Shown: positions 1 through 12,582, numbered from the stretch's first letter. The stretch is 64,000 bases of DNA from Hydractinia symbiolongicarpus (GCF_029227915.1 NC_079884.1:30320001-30384000), one strand, 5' to 3'. Numbers and translations: made by a program. The notes: generated from the letters alone by a model not told the origin.

Positions 1-609
1 GTCCCATCAAATATGAAAACATTTTTGAAAACTACAAGTCTCATGCGTTTTAGTGGTGAAAAAATAATTTAAAAAATCGTTCGGGAAATGAGTTTACTCG
101 CTCGGTACTTTCTTTGTATACTTTTGACTATACGGGCCGATTCCGGGATTTACGGGAAATCGCGGGTTTTCGTTTGCCAGCAATTAATTTTCTTTTATTC
201 AGCGTCCCATCAAAAATGAAAACATTTTTGAAAACTACAAGTCTCATGCGTTTTAGTGGTGAAAAAATAATTTAAAAAATCGTTCGGGAAATGAGTTTAC
301 TCTCTGGGTACTTTCTTTGTATACGTTTGACTATGCGGGCCGAGTCCGGGATTTACGGGAAATCCCGGGTTTTCGTTTGCCGGCGATTAAACTTCTTTTA
401 TTCAGCGTCTCATCAAAAATGAAAACAATTTTGAAAACTACAAGTCTCATGCGTTTTAGTGGTAAAAAAATAATTTAAAAAATCGTTCTGGAAATGAGTT
501 TACTCACAGGGTACTTTCTTTGTATACATTCGACTATACGGGCCAAGCCCGGGATTTACGGAAAATCGCGGGTTTTCGTTTGCCGGCGATTAAACCTCTT
601 TCATTAAGC
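1..609 (+). repeat. Marker trimer cassette, copy 1
   Basis: Three consecutive monomers form a recognisable cassette. The first ends GCCAGCAATTAATTTTC. The second has TATACGTTTGAC and a perfect GC-rich inverted repeat (346-368). The third is a B monomer with ACAATTTTG and ACGGAAAATCGCGGG. The same ordered trimer, also exactly 609 bp, recurs at 10756, 12583, 58223, 60860 and 63092, and I did not find it between 13.2 and 58.2 kb. In this copy the first monomer begins GTCCCATCAAATATG and contains CTCGCTCGG. Confidence 0.88.
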
Positions 610-1015
610 GTCCCATCAAAAATGAAAACATTTTTGAAAACTACAAGTCTCATGCGTTTTAGTGGTGAAAAAATAATTTAAAAAATCGTTCGGGAAATGA
701 GTTTACTCTCTGGGTACTTTCTTTGTATACGTTTGACTATGCGGGCCGAGTCCGGGATTTACGGGAAATCCCGGGTTTTCGTTTGCCGGCGATTAAACTT
801 CTTTTATTCAGCGTCTCATCAAAAATGAAAACAATTTTGAAAACTACAAGTCTCATGCGTTTTAGTGGTAAAAAAATAATTTAAAAAATCGTTCTGGAAA
901 TGAGTTTACTCACAGGGTACTTTCTTTGTATACATTCGACTATACGGGCCAAGCCCGGGATTTACGGAAAATCGCGGGTTTTCGTTTGCCGGCGATTAAA
1001 CCTCTTTCATTAAGC
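204..1015 (+). repeat. Tandem duplication of a dimer (2 x 406 bp)
   Basis: The A-B dimer at 204-609 is followed directly by a near-identical dimer at 610-1015. Both A monomers share the rare words CTCTCTGGG, TATACGTTTGACTATGCGGG and AAATCCCGGG, and both B monomers share ACAATTTTG and ACGGAAAATC. This is a recent local duplication inside the marker cassette region. Confidence 0.9.
346..368. repeat. Perfect GC-rich inverted repeat (9-bp arms, 5-nt spacer)
   Basis: Arms CCGGGATTT (346-354) and AAATCCCGG (360-368) are exact reverse complements around ACGGG. Perfect copies are at 752-774, 11101-11123, 12928-12950, 61205-61227 and 63437-63459. Nearly all other monomers carry the same element with one mismatch (AAATCGCGG). 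The inner ATTT/AAAT pairs are kept in almost all copies I read, while the spacer varies (ACGGG, AAGGG, AGGGG). It could form a hairpin or be a protein-binding dyad; neither is shown. Confidence 0.85.
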
Positions 1016-2055
1016 GTCTCATCAAAAATGAAAACATTTTTGAAAACTACAAGTCTCATGCGTTTTAGTGGTGAAAAAATAATTTAAAAAATCGTTCGGG
1101 AAATGACTTTACTCCATGGGTACTTTCTTTGTATACTTTTGACTATACGAGCCGAGTCCGGGATTTACGGGAAATCGCGGGTTTTCGTTTGCCAGCGATT
1201 AAACTTCTTTTATTCAGCGTCCCATCAAAAATGAAAACATTTTTGAAAACTACAAGTCTCATGCGTTTTAGTGGTGAAAAAATAAGTTAAAAAATCGTTC
1301 GGGAAATGAGTTTACTCCATGGGTACTTTCTTTGTATACTTTTGACTATACGCACCGAGTCCGGGATTTACGGGAAATCAAGGGTTTTCGTTTGCCAGCG
1401 ATTAAACTTCTTTTATTCAGCGTCCCATCAAAAATGAAAACATTTTTGAAAACTACAAGTCTCATGCGTTTTAGTGGTGAAAAAATAATTTAAAAAATCG
1501 TTCGGGAAATCAGTTTACTCACAGGGTACTTTCTTTGTATACATTCGACTATACGGGCCAAGCCCGGGATTTACGGGAAATCGCGGGTTTTCGTTTGCCG
1601 GCGATTAAACCTATTTCATTAAGCGTCTCATCAAAAATGAAAACATTTTTGAAAACTAAAAGTCTCATGCGTTTTAGTGGTGAGAAAATAATTTAAAAAA
1701 TCGTTTGGGAAATGAGTTTACGCCCTGGATACTTTCTTTGTATACTTTTGACTATACGCACCGACTCCGGGATTTACGGAAAATCGCGGGTTTTCGTTGG
1801 CCAGCGATTAAACTTCTTTTATTCAGCGTCCCATCAAAAATGAAAACATTTTTGAAAACTACAAGTCTCATGCGTTTTAGTGGTGAAAAAATAATTTAAA
1901 AAATCGTTCGGGAAATCAGTTAACTCCCTGGGTACTTTCTTTGTGTACTTTTGACTATACGGGCCGAGTCCGGGATTTACGGGAAATCGCGGGTTTTCGT
2001 TTGCGAGCGATTAAACTTCTTTTATTTAGCGTCCCATAAAAAATAAAAACAATTT
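1016..2055 (+). repeat. Mixed A/B monomers, no clear HOR
   Basis: About five monomers, including two GCACCGA forms and an A-to-B mosaic at 1422-1624 (CGTTCGGGAAATCAG of A type followed by CTCACAGGG of B type). No gene, RNA or mobile element is visible. Confidence 0.8.
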
Positions 2056-2233
2056 TGAAAACTACAAGTCTCATGCGTTTTAGTGGTAAAAAAATAATTT
2101 AAAAAATCGTTCTGGAAATGAGTTTACTCACAGGGTACTTTCTTTGTATACATTCAACTATACGGGCCAAGCCCGGGATTTACGGGAAATCGCGGGTTTT
2201 CGTTTGCCGGCGAGTAAACCTCTTTCATTAAGC

Positions 2234-2436
2234 GTCTCATCAAAAATGAAAACATTTTTGAAAACTACAAGTCTCATGCGTTTTAGTGGTGAAAAAATAA
2301 TTAAAAAAATCGTTCGGGAAATGAGTTTACTCCCTGGGTACTTTCTTTGTATACTTTTGACTATACGGGCCGAGTCCGGGATTTACGGGAAATCGCGGGT
2401 TTTCGTTTGCCGGCGATTAAACTTCTTTTATTCAGC
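2234..2436 (+). repeat. Reference monomer, subfamily A
   Basis: Example 203-bp monomer of the more common class. Linked diagnostic bases are GTGGTGAAAAAA, ATCGTTCGGGAAATG, CTCCCTGGG, TATACTTTTGAC, GGGCCGAGTCCGGG and a tail ending CTTCTTTTATTCAGC. This copy has ATAATTAAAA where most copies have ATAATTTAAA, which removes a TAA stop and produces an incidental 102-codon reading frame. Derived A variants include a GCACCGAG form, a GCGAGCG-tailed form and an AAGGGAAAT/GATTGCCAGCG form. Confidence 0.9.
2285..2312. other. A-tract region of the monomer (example)
   Basis: Each monomer has two A runs of about six bases around AATAATTT, and more A/T runs near its start (CAAAAATGAAAACATTTTTG). Runs spaced roughly one helical turn apart can bend DNA. 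The region is present in every monomer, with small changes such as ATTATT, CAATTT or AAAAATTT. Bending itself is not demonstrated. Confidence 0.5.
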
Positions 2437-2639
2437 GTCTCATCAAAAATGAAAACATTTTTGAAAACTACAAGTCTCATGCGTTTTAGTGGTAAAAAAA
2501 TAATTTAAAAAATCGTTCTGGAAATGAGTTTACTCACAGGGTACTTTCTTTGTATACATTCGACTATACGGGCCAAGCCCGGGATTTACGGGAAATCGCG
2601 GGTTTTCGTTTGCCGGCGATTAAACCTCTTTCATTAAGC
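2437..2639 (+). repeat. Reference monomer, subfamily B
   Basis: Example 203-bp monomer of the second class. Linked diagnostic bases are GTGGTAAAAAAA, ATCGTTCTGGAAATG, CTCACAGGG, TATACATTCGAC, GGGCCAAGCCCGGG and a tail CCTCTTTCATTAAGC. The differences from subfamily A are spread over the whole monomer and usually travel together, so A and B are separate lineages rather than random variants. B monomers are interspersed with A monomers throughout the window, and A/B mosaics occur (for example 1422-1624). Confidence 0.9.
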
Positions 2640-4900
2640 GTCTCATCAAAAATGAAAACATTTTTGAAAACTACAAGTCTCATGCGTTTTAGTGGTGAAA
2701 AAATAATTTAAAAAATCGTTCGGGAAATGAGTTTACACCCTGGGTACTTTCTTTGTATACTTTTGACTATACGCACCGAGTCCGGGATTTACGGGAAATC
2801 GCGGGTTTTCGTTTGCCAGCGATTAAACTTCTTTTATTCAGCGTCCCATCAAAAATGAAAACATTTTTGAAAACTACAAGTCTCATGCGTTTTAGTGGTG
2901 AAAAAATAATTTAAAAAATCGTTCGGGAAATCAGTTTACTCCCTGGGTACTTTCTTTGTGTACTTTTGACTATACGGGCCGAGTCCGGGATTTACGTGAA
3001 ATCGCGGGTTTTCGTTTGCCGGCGATTAAACTTCTTTTATTCAGCGTCTCATCAAAAATGAAAACATTTTTTAAAACTACAAGTCTCATGCGTTTTAGTG
3101 GTAAAAAAATAATTTAAAAAATCGTTCTGGAAATGAGTTTACTCACAGGGTACTTTCTTTGTATACATTCGACTATACGGGCCAAGCCCGGGATTTACGG
3201 GAAATCGCGGGTTTTCGTTTGCCGGCGATTAAACCTCTTTCATTAAGCGTCTCATCAAAAATGAAAACATTTTTGAAAACTACAAGTCTCATGCGTTTTA
3301 GTGGTGAAAAAATAATTTAAAAAATCGTTCGGGAAATGAGTTTACTCCCTGGGTACTTTCTTTGTATACTTCTGACTATACGGGCCGAGTCCGGGATTTA
3401 CGGGAAATCGCGGGTTTTCGTTTGCCGGCGATTAAACTTCTTTTATTCAGCGTCTCATCAAAAATGAAAACATTTTTGAAAACTACAAGTCTCATGCGTT
3501 TTAGTGGTAAAAAAATAATTTAAAAAATCGTTCTGGAAATGAGTTTACTCACAGGGTACTTTCTTTGTATACATTCGACTATACGGGCCAAGCCCGGGAT
3601 TTACGGGAAATCGCGGGTTTTCGTTTGCCGGCGAGTAAACCTCTTTCATTAAGCGTCTCATCAAAAATGAAAACATTTTTGAAAACTACAAGTCTCATGC
3701 GTTTTAGTGGTGAAAAAATAATTAAAAAAATCGTTCGGGAAATGAGTTTACTCCCTGGGTACTTTCTTTGTATACTTTTGACTATACGGGCCGAGTCCGG
3801 GATTTACGGGAAATCGCGGGTTTTCGTTTGCCGGCGATTAAACTTCTTTTATTCAGCGTCTCATCAAAAATGAAAACATTTTTGAAAACTACAAGTCTCA
3901 TGCGTTTTAGTGGTAAAAAAATAATTTAAAAAATCGTTCTGGAAATGAGTTTACTCACAGGGTACTTTCTTTGTATACATTCGACTATACGGGCCAAGCC
4001 CGGGATTTACGGGGAATCGCGGGTTTTCGTTTGCCGGCGATTAAACCTCTTTCATTAAGCGTCTCATCAAAAATGAAAACATTTTTGAAAACTACAAGTC
4101 TCATGCGTTTTAGTGGTGAAAAAATAATTTAAAAAATCGTTCGGGAAATGAGTTTACACCCTGGGTACTTTCTTTGTATACTTTTGACTATACGCACCGA
4201 GTCCGGGATTTACGGGAAATCGCGGGTTTTCGTTTGCCAGCGATTAAACTTCTTTTATTCAGCGTCCCATCAAAAATGAAAACATTTTTGAAAACTACAA
4301 GTCTCATGCGTTTTAGTGGTGAAAAAATAATTTAAAAAATCGTTCGGGAAATCAGTTTACTCCCTGGGTACTTTCTTTGTGTACTTTTGACTATACGGGC
4401 CGAGTCCGGGATTTACGGGAAATCGCGGGTTTTCGTTTGCCGGCGATTAAACTTCTTTTATTCAGCGTCTCATCAAAAATGAAAACATTTTTTAAAACTA
4501 CAAGTCTCATGCGTTTTAGTGGTAAAAAAATAATTTAAAAAATCGTTCTGGAAATGAGTTTACTCACAGGGTACTTTCTTTGTATACATTCGACTATACG
4601 GGCCAAGCCCGGGATTTACGGGAAATCGCGGGTTTTCGTTTGCCGGCGATTAAACCTCTTTCATTAAGCGTCTCATCAAAAATGAAAACATTTTTGAAAA
4701 CTACAAGTCTCATGCGTTTTAGTGGTGAAAAAATAATTTAAAAAATCGTTCGGGAAATGAGTTTACACCCTGGGTACTTTCTTTGTATACTTTTGACTAT
4801 ACGCACCGAGTCCGGGATTTACGGGAAATCGCGGGTTTTCGTTTGCCAGCGATTAAACTTCTTTTATTCAGCGTCCCATCAAAAATGAAAACATTTTTGA

Positions 4901-6590
4901 AAACTACAAGTCTCATGCGTTTTAGTGGTGAAAAAATAATTTAAAAAATCGTTCGGGAAATCAGTTTACTCCCTGGGTACTTTCTTTGTATACTTTTGAC
5001 TATACGGGCCGAGTCCGGAATTTACGGGAAATCGCGGGTTTTCGTTTGAGAGCGATTAAACTTCTTTTATTTAGGGTCCCATCAAAAATAAAAAGATTTT
5101 TGAAAACTACAAGTCTCATGCGTTTTAGTGGTGAAAAAATAATTTAAAAAATCGTTCGGGAAATGAGTTTGCTCCCTGGGTACTTTTTTGTATACTTTTG
5201 ACTATACGGGCCGACTCCGGGATTTAAGGGAAATCGCGGGTTTTCGATTGCCAGCGATTAAACTTCTTTTATTCAGCGTCCCATCAAAAATGAAAACATT
5301 TTTGAAAACTACAAGCCTCATGCGTTTTAGTGGTGAAAAAATAATTTAAAAAATCGTTCGAGAAATGAGTTTACTCCCTGGGTACTTTTTTTGTATACTT
5401 TTGACTATACGGGCCAAGCCCGGGATTTACGGGAAATCGCGGGTTTTCGTTTGCCGGCGATTAAACCTTTTTCATTAAGCGTCTCATCAAAAATGAAATC
5501 ATTTTTGAAAACTAAAAATCTCATGCGTTTTAGTGGTGAAAAAATAATTTAAAAAATCCTTCGGGAATTGAGTTTGGTCCCTGGGTACTTTTTTTGTATA
5601 CTTTTGACTATACGGGCCGACTCCGGGATTTAAGGGAAATCGCGGGTTTTCGATTGCCAGCGATTAAACTTCTTTTATTCAGCGTCCCATCAAAAATGAA
5701 AACATTTTTGAAAACTACAAACCTCATGCGTTTTAGTGGTGAAAAAATAATTTAAAAAATCGTTCGAGAAATGAGTTTACTCCCTGGGTACTTTTTTTGT
5801 ATACTTTTGACTATCCGGGCCAAGCCCGGGATTTACGGGAAATCGCGGGTTTTCGTTTGCCGGCGATTAAACCTCTTTCATTAGGCGTCTCATCAAAAAT
5901 GAAAACATTTTTGAAAACTACAAGTCTCATGCGTTTTAGTGGTGAAAAGATAATTTAAAAAATCGTTCTGGAAATGAGTTTACTCACACGGTACTTTCTT
6001 TGTATACATTCGACTATACAGGACAATCCCGGGATTTACGGGAAATCGCAGGTTTTCGTTTGCCGGCGATTAAACCTCTTTCATTATGCGTCTCATTAAA
6101 AGTGAAAACATTTTTGAAAACTACAAGTCTCATGCGTTTTAGTGGTGAAAAAATAATTTAAAAAATCGTTCGGGAAATGAGTTTACTCCCTGGGTAGTTT
6201 TTTTGTATACTTTTGACTATACGGGCCGAGTCCGGGATTTAAGGGAAATCGCGGGTTTTCGATTGCCAGCGATTAAACTTCTTTTATTCAGCGTCCCATC
6301 AAAAATGAAAACATTTTTGAAAACTACAAACCTCATGCGTTTTAGTGGTGAAAAAATAATTTAAAAAATCGTTCGGGAAATGAGTTTACCCCCTGGGAAC
6401 TTTCTTTGTATACTTTTGACTATACGGGCCGAGTCCGGGATTTACGGGAAATCGCGGGTTTTCGTTTGCCAGCGATTAAACTTCTTTTATTCAGCGTCCC
6501 ATCAAAAATGAAAACATTTTTGAAAACTACAAGTCTCATGCGTTTTAGTGGTAAAAAAATAATTTAAAAAATCGTTCTGGAAATGAGTTT
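4901..6590 (+). repeat. Satellite monomers, AAGGG/GATTGCC variants
   Basis: About eight monomers. Several carry GGATTTAAGGGAAAT with GATTGCCAGCG, and each of these is followed by a monomer reading ACAAACCTCATG or ACAAGCCTCATG in place of ACAAGTCTCATG, so the linkage crosses the monomer boundary. Part of this stretch (about 5480-6250) resembles 11.77-12.5 kb at a distance of about 6.29 kb. No other content is visible. Confidence 0.75.
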
Positions 6591-7790
6591 ACTCACAAGG
6601 TACTTGCTTTGTATACATTCGACTATACGGGCCAAGCCCGGGATTTACGGGAAGTCGCGGGTTTTCGTTTGCCAGCGATTAAACCTCTTTCATTAAGCGT
6701 CTCATCAAAAATGAAAACATTTTTGAAAACTACAAGTCTCATGCGTTTTAGTGGTAAAAAAATAATTTAAAAAATCGTTCTGGAAATGAGTTTACTCACA
6801 GGGTACTTTCTTTGTATACATTCGACTATACAGGCCAAGCCCGGGATTTACGGGAAATCGCGGGTTTTCGTTTGCCGGCGAGTAAACCTCTTTCATTAAG
6901 CGTCTCATCAAAAATGAAAACATTTTTGAAAACTACAAGTCTCATGCGTTTTAGTGGTGAAAAAATAATTAAAAAAATCGTTCGGGAAATGAGTTTACTC
7001 CCTGGGTACTTTCTTTGTATACTTTTGACTATACGGGCCGAGTCCGGGATTTACGGGAAATCGCGGGTTTTCGTTTGCCGGCGATTAAACTTCTTTTATT
7101 CAGCGTCTCATCAAAAATGAAAACATTTTTGAAAACTACAAGTCTCATGCGTTTTAGTGGTAAAAAAATAATTTAAGAAATCGTTCTGGAAATGGGTTTA
7201 CTCACAAGGTACTTGCTTTGTATACATTCGACTATACGGGCCAAGCCCGGGATTTACGGGAAGTCGCGGGTTTTCGTTTGCCAGCGATTAAACCTCTTTC
7301 ATTAAGCGTCTCATCAAAAATGAAAACATTTTTGAAAACTACAAGTCTCATGCGTTTTAGTGGTAAAAAAATAATTTAAAAAATCGTTCTGGAAATGAGT
7401 TTACTCACAGGGTACTTTCTTTGTATACATTCGACTATACGGGTCAAGCCCGGGATTTACGGGAAATCGCGGGTTTTCGTTTGCCGGCGAGTAAACCTCT
7501 TTCATTAAGCGTCTCATCAAAAATGAAAACATTTTTGAAAACTACAAGTCTCATGCGTTTTAGTGGTGAAAAAATAATTAAAAAAATCGTTCGGGAAATG
7601 AGTTTACTCCCTGGGTACTTTCTTTGTGTACTTTTGACTATACGGGCCGAGTCCGGGATTTACGGGAAATCGCGGGTTTTCGTTTGCCGGCGATTAAACT
7701 TCTTTTATTCAGCGTCTCATCAAAAATGAAAACATTTTTGAAAACTACAAGTCTCATGCGTTTTAGTGGTGAAAAAATAATTTAAAAAAT
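6590..7790 (+). repeat. HOR: 3-mer (609 bp) tandem duplication
   Basis: The rare string TACTTGCTTTGTATAC occurs at 6601 and 7210, and the CGAGTAAACCTC monomer near 6879 and 7488, both 609 bp apart. The trimer also matches 3565-3873 at a distance of 3247 bp (16 monomers less 1 bp). Two of the four 102-codon frames of the left region lie here because these copies have ATAATTAAAA in place of the stop-containing ATAATTTAAA. Confidence 0.85.
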
Positions 7791-8209
7791 CGTTCTGGAA
7801 ATGAGTTTACTCACAGGGTACTTTCTTTGTATACATTCGACTATACGGGCCAAGCCCGGGATTTACGGGAAATCGCGGGTTTTCGTTTGCCGGCGATTAA
7901 ACCTCTTTCATTAAGCGTCTCATCAAAAATGAAAACATTTTTGAAAACTACAAGTCTCATGCGTTTTAGTGGTGAAAAAATAATTTAAAAAATCGTTCGG
8001 GAAATGAGTTTACACCCTGGGTACTTTCTTTGTATACTTTTGACTATACGCACCGAGTCCGGGATTTACGGGAAATCGCGGGTTTTCGTTTGCCAGCGAT
8101 TAAACTTCTTTTATTCAGCGTCCCATCAAAAATGAAAACATTTTTGAAAACTACAAGTCTCATGCGTTTTAGTGGTGAAAAAATAATTTAAAAAATCGTT
8201 CGGGAAATC

Positions 8210-10255
8210 AGTTTACTCCCTGGGTACTTTCTTTGTATACTTTTGACCATACGGGCCGAGTCCGGGATTTACGGGAAATCGCGGGTTTTCGTTTGCCGGC
8301 GATTAAACTTCTTTTATTCAGCGTCTCATCAAAAATGAAAACATTTTTTAAAACTACAAGTCTCATGCGTTTTAGTGGTAAAAAAATAATTTAAAAAATC
8401 GTTCTGGAAATGAGTTTACTCACAGGGTACTTTCTTTGTATACATTCGACTATACGGGCCAAGCCCGGGATTTACGGGAAATCGCGGGTTTTCGTTTGCC
8501 GGCGATTAAACCTCTTTCATTAAGCGTCTCATCAAAAATGAAAACATTTTTGAAAACTACAAGTCTCATGCGTTTTAGTGGTGAAAAAATAATTTAAAAA
8601 ATCGTTCGGGAAATGAGTTTACACCCTGGGTACTTTCTTTGTATACTTTTGACTATACGCACCGAGTCCGGGATTTACGGGAAATCGCGGGTTTTGGTTT
8701 GCCAGCGATTAAACTTCTTTTATTCAGCGTCCCATCAAAAATGAAAACATTTTTGAAAACTACAAGTCTCATGCGTTTTAGTGGTGAAAAAATAATTTAA
8801 AAAATCGTTCGGGAAATCAGTTTACTCCCTGGGTACTTTCTTTGTATACTTTTGACTATACGGGCTGAGTCCGGAATTTACGGGAAATCGCGGGTTTTCG
8901 TTTGCGAGCGATTAAACTTCTTTTATTTAGCGTCCCATCAAAAATAAAAAGATTTTTGAAAACTACAAGTCTCATGCGTTTTAGTGGTGAAAAAATAATT
9001 TAAAAAATCGTTCGGGAAATGAGTTTGCTCCCTGGGTACTTTTTTGTATACTTTTGACTATACGGGCCGACTCCGGGATTTAAGGGAAATCGCGGGTTTT
9101 CGATTGCCAGCGATTAAACTTCTTTTATTCAGCGTCCCATCAAAAATGAAAACATTTTTGAAAACTACAAACCTCATGCGTTTTAGTGGTGAAAAAATAA
9201 TTTAAAAAATCGTTCGAGAAATGAGTTTACTCCCTGGGTACTTTCTTTGTATACTTTTGACCATACCGGCCGAGTCCGGGATTTACGGGAAATCGCGGGT
9301 TTTCGTTTGCCGGCGATTAAACTTCTTTTATTCAGCGTCTCATCAAAAATGAAAACATTTTTTAAAACTACAAGTCTCATGCGTTTTAGTGGTAAAAAAA
9401 TAATTTAAAAAATCGTTCTGGAAATGAGTTTACTCACAGGGTACTTTCTTTGTATACATTCGACTATACGGGCCAAGCCCGGGATTTACGGGAAATCGCG
9501 GGTTTTCGTTTGCCGGCGATTAAACCTCTTTCATTAAGCGTCTCATCAAAAATGAAAACATTTTTGAAAACTACAAGTCTCATGCGTTTTAGTGGTGAAA
9601 AAATAATTTAAAAAATCGTTCGGGAAATGAGTTTACACCCTGGGTACTTTCTTTGTATACTTTTGACTATACGCACCGAGTCCGGGATTTACGGGAAATC
9701 GCGGGTTTTCGTTTGCCAGCGATTAAACTTCTTTTATTCAGCGTCCCATCAAAAATGAAAACATTTTTGAAAACTACAAGTCTCATGCGTTTTAGTGGTG
9801 AAAAAATAATTTAAAAAATCGTTCGGGAAATCAGTTTACTCCCTGGGTACTTTCTTTGTATACTTTTGACTATACGGGCCGAGTCCGGAATTTACGGGAA
9901 ATCGCGGGTTTTCGTTTGCAAGCGATTAAACTTCTTTTATTTAGCGTCCCATCAAAAATAAAAAGATTTTTGAAAACTACAAGTCTCATGCGTTTTAGTG
10001 GTGAAAAAATAATTTAAAAAATCGTTCGGGAAATGAGTTTGCTCCCTGGGTACTTTTTTGTATAATTTTGACTATACGGGCCGACTCCGGGATTTAAGGG
10101 AAATCGCGGGTTTTCGATTGCCAGCGATTAAACTTCTTTTATTCAGCGTCCTATCAAAAATGAAAACATTTTTGAAAACTACAAACCTCATGCGTTTTAG
10201 TGGTGAAAAAATAATTTAAAAAATCGTTCGAGAAATGAGTTTACTCCCTGGGTAC
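8210..10255 (+). repeat. HOR: 5-mer (1014 bp) tandem duplication
   Basis: Paired rare words are 1014 bp apart: TTTTGACCATAC near 8243 and 9257, the TTTACACCC monomer at 8617 and 9631, and AAAAGATTTTTG at 8947 and 9961. The unit is about 8210-9230 with its copy at about 9230-10250. It is 1 bp short of five monomers because one monomer has a shorter T run (CTTTTTTGTATA). A related copy of the AAAAGATTTTTG monomer is at 5091. Confidence 0.85.
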
Positions 10256-10755
10256 TTTTTTTGTATACTTTTGACTATACGGGCCAAGCCCGGGATTTAC
10301 GGGAAATCGCGGTTTTCGTTTGCCGGCGATTAAACCTCTTTCATTAGGCGTCTCATCAAAAATGAAAACATTTTTGAAAACTACAAGTCTCATGCGTTTT
10401 AGTGGTGAAAAGATAATTTAAAAAATCGTTCTGGAAATGAGTTTACTCACACGGTACTTTCTTTGTATACATTCGACTATACGGGACAAGCCCGGGATTT
10501 ACGGGAAATCGCGGGTTTTCGTTTGCCGGCGATTAAACCTCTTTCATTATGCGTCTCATTAAAAGTGAAAACATTTTTGAAAACTACAAGTCTTATGCGT
10601 TTTAGTGGTGAAAAAATAATTTAAAAAATCGTTCGGGAAATGTGTTTACTCCCTGGGTACTTTCCTTGTATACTTTTGACTATATGGGCCAAGCCCGGGA
10701 TTTACGGGAAATCGCGGGTTTTTGTTTGCCGGCGATTAAAATTCTTTTATTCAGC

Positions 10756-11364
10756 GTCCCATCAAATATGAAAACATTTTTGAAAACTACAAGTCTCATG
10801 CGTTTTAGTGGTGAAAAAATAGTTTAAAAAATCGTTCGGGAAATGAGTTTACTCGCTCGGTACTTTCTTTGTATACTTTTGACTATACGGGCCGATTCCG
10901 GGATTTACGGGAAATCGCGGGTTTTCGTTTGCCAGCAATTAATTTTCTTTTATTCAGCGTCCCATCAAAAATGAAAACATTTTTGAAAACTACAAGTCTC
11001 ATGCGTTTTAGTGGTGAAAAAATAATTTAAAAAATCGTTCGGGAAATGAGTTTACTCCCTGGGTACTTTCTTTGTATACGTTTGACTATACGGGCCGAGT
11101 CCGGGATTTACGGGAAATCCCGGGTTTTCGTTTGCCGGCGATTAAACTTCTTTTATTCAGCGTCTCATCAAAAATGAAAACAATTTTGAAAACTACAAGT
11201 CTCATGCGTTTTAGTGGTAAAAAAATAATTTAAAAAATCGGTCTGGAAATGAGTTTACTCACAGGGTACTTTCTTTGTATACATTCGACTATACGGGCCA
11301 AGCCCGGGATTTACGGAAAATCGCGGGTTTTCGTTTGCCGGCGATTAAACCTCTTTCATTAAGC
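10756..11364 (+). repeat. Marker trimer cassette, copy 2
   Basis: Exactly 609 bp and collinear with 1-609: CAAATATG start, CTCGCTCGG, CAGCAATTAATTTTC, TATACGTTTGAC, then a perfect inverted repeat at 11101-11123, and a B monomer with ACGGAAAATC. Confidence 0.88.
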
Positions 11365-12582
11365 GTCTCATCAAAAATGAAAACATTTTTAAAAACTACA
11401 ACTCTCATGCGTTTTTGTGGTGAAAAAATAATTTAAAAAATCGTTCGGGAAATGAGTTTACTCCATGGGTACTTTCTTTGTATACTTTTGACTATACGCA
11501 CCGAGTCCGGGATTTACGGGAAATCGCGGGTTTTCGTTTGCCAGCGATTAAACTTCTTTTATTCAGCGTCCCATCAAAAATGAAAACATTTTTGAAAAAT
11601 ACAAGTCTCATGCGTTTTAGTGGTGAAAAAATAATTTAAAAAATCGTTTGGGAAATCAGTTTACTCACAGGGTACTTTCTTTGTATACATTCGACTATAC
11701 GGGCCAAGCCCGGGATTTACGGGAAATCGCGGGTTTTCGTTTGCCGGCGATTAAACCTCTTTCATTAAGCGTCTCATAAAAAATGAAATCATTTTTGAAA
11801 ACTACAAATCTCATGCATTTTAGTGGTGAAAAAATAATTTAAAAAATCGTTCGGGAATTGAGTTTGCTCCCTGGGTACTTTTTTTGTATACTTTTGACTA
11901 TACGGGCCGACTCCGGGATTTAAGGGAAATCGCGGGTTTTCGATTGCCAGCGATTAAACTTCTTTTATTCAGCGTCCCATCAAAAATGAAAACATTTTTG
12001 AAAACTACAAACCTCATGCGTTTTAGTGGTGAAAAAATAATTTAAAAAATCGTTCGAGAAATGAGTTTACTCCCTGGGTACTTTTTTTGTATACTTTTGA
12101 CTATACGGGCCAAGCCCGGGATTTACGGGAAATCGCGGGTTTTCGTTTGCCAGCGATTAAACTTCTTTTATTCAGCGTCCCATCAAAAATGAAAACATTT
12201 TTGAAAACTACAAGTCTCATGCGTTTTAGTGGTGAAAAGATAATTTAAAAAATCGTTCTGGAAATGAGTTTACTCACACGGTACTTTCTTTGTATACATT
12301 CGACTATACGGGACAAGCCCGGGATTTACGGGAAATCGCGGGTTTTCGTTTGTCGGCGATTAAACCTCTTTCATTATGCGTCTCATTAAAAGTGAAAACA
12401 TTTTTGAAAACTACAAGTCTTATGCGTTTTAGTGGTGAAAAAATAATTTAAAAAATCGTTCGGGAAATGAGTTTACTCCCTGGGTACTTTCCTTGTATAC
12501 TTTTGACTATATGGGCCAAGCCCGGGATTTACGGGAAATCGCGGGTTTTTGTTTGCCGGCGATTAAAATTCTTTTATTCAGC

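Larger units (their letters stand above)
2056..4900 (+). repeat. HOR: 7-mer (1421 bp) tandem duplication
   Basis: Rare words repeat at a spacing of 1421 bp: the TTTACACCCTGGG monomer at 2731 and 4152, and the CGAGTAAACCTC monomer near 2211 and 3632. The copies diverge leftward where 2041-2056 reads AAATAAAAACAATTTTG and the partner reads AAATGAAAACATTTTTG. The second copy runs on into a further TTTACACCC monomer at 4761, a spacing of 609 bp (3-mer). Boundaries are approximate because all monomers are alike. Confidence 0.8.

Noticed and set aside
2355-2375. Bacterial-type promoter (TTGACTATAC near TATAC)
   Set aside because: The words TTTTGACTATAC and GTATAC occur in every monomer as part of the repeat; spacing does not fit a -35/-10 pair and there is no downstream gene.
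2300-2436. CENP-B box (TTCG....A..CGGG pattern)
   Set aside because: I compared the CGGG and TTCG positions of the consensus on both strands; none has the needed spacing and the central A. A full scan of all copies could still find a variant match.
2144-2452. 102-codon reading frames (also 3565, 6812, 7421, 57728, 59959, 60365, 61988, 62394) as protein genes
   Set aside because: They are translations of about 1.5 satellite monomers, exist only in copies that lost a stop codon, and shift frame at each monomer because 203 is not divisible by 3. No domain, ribosome-binding or promoter context is visible.
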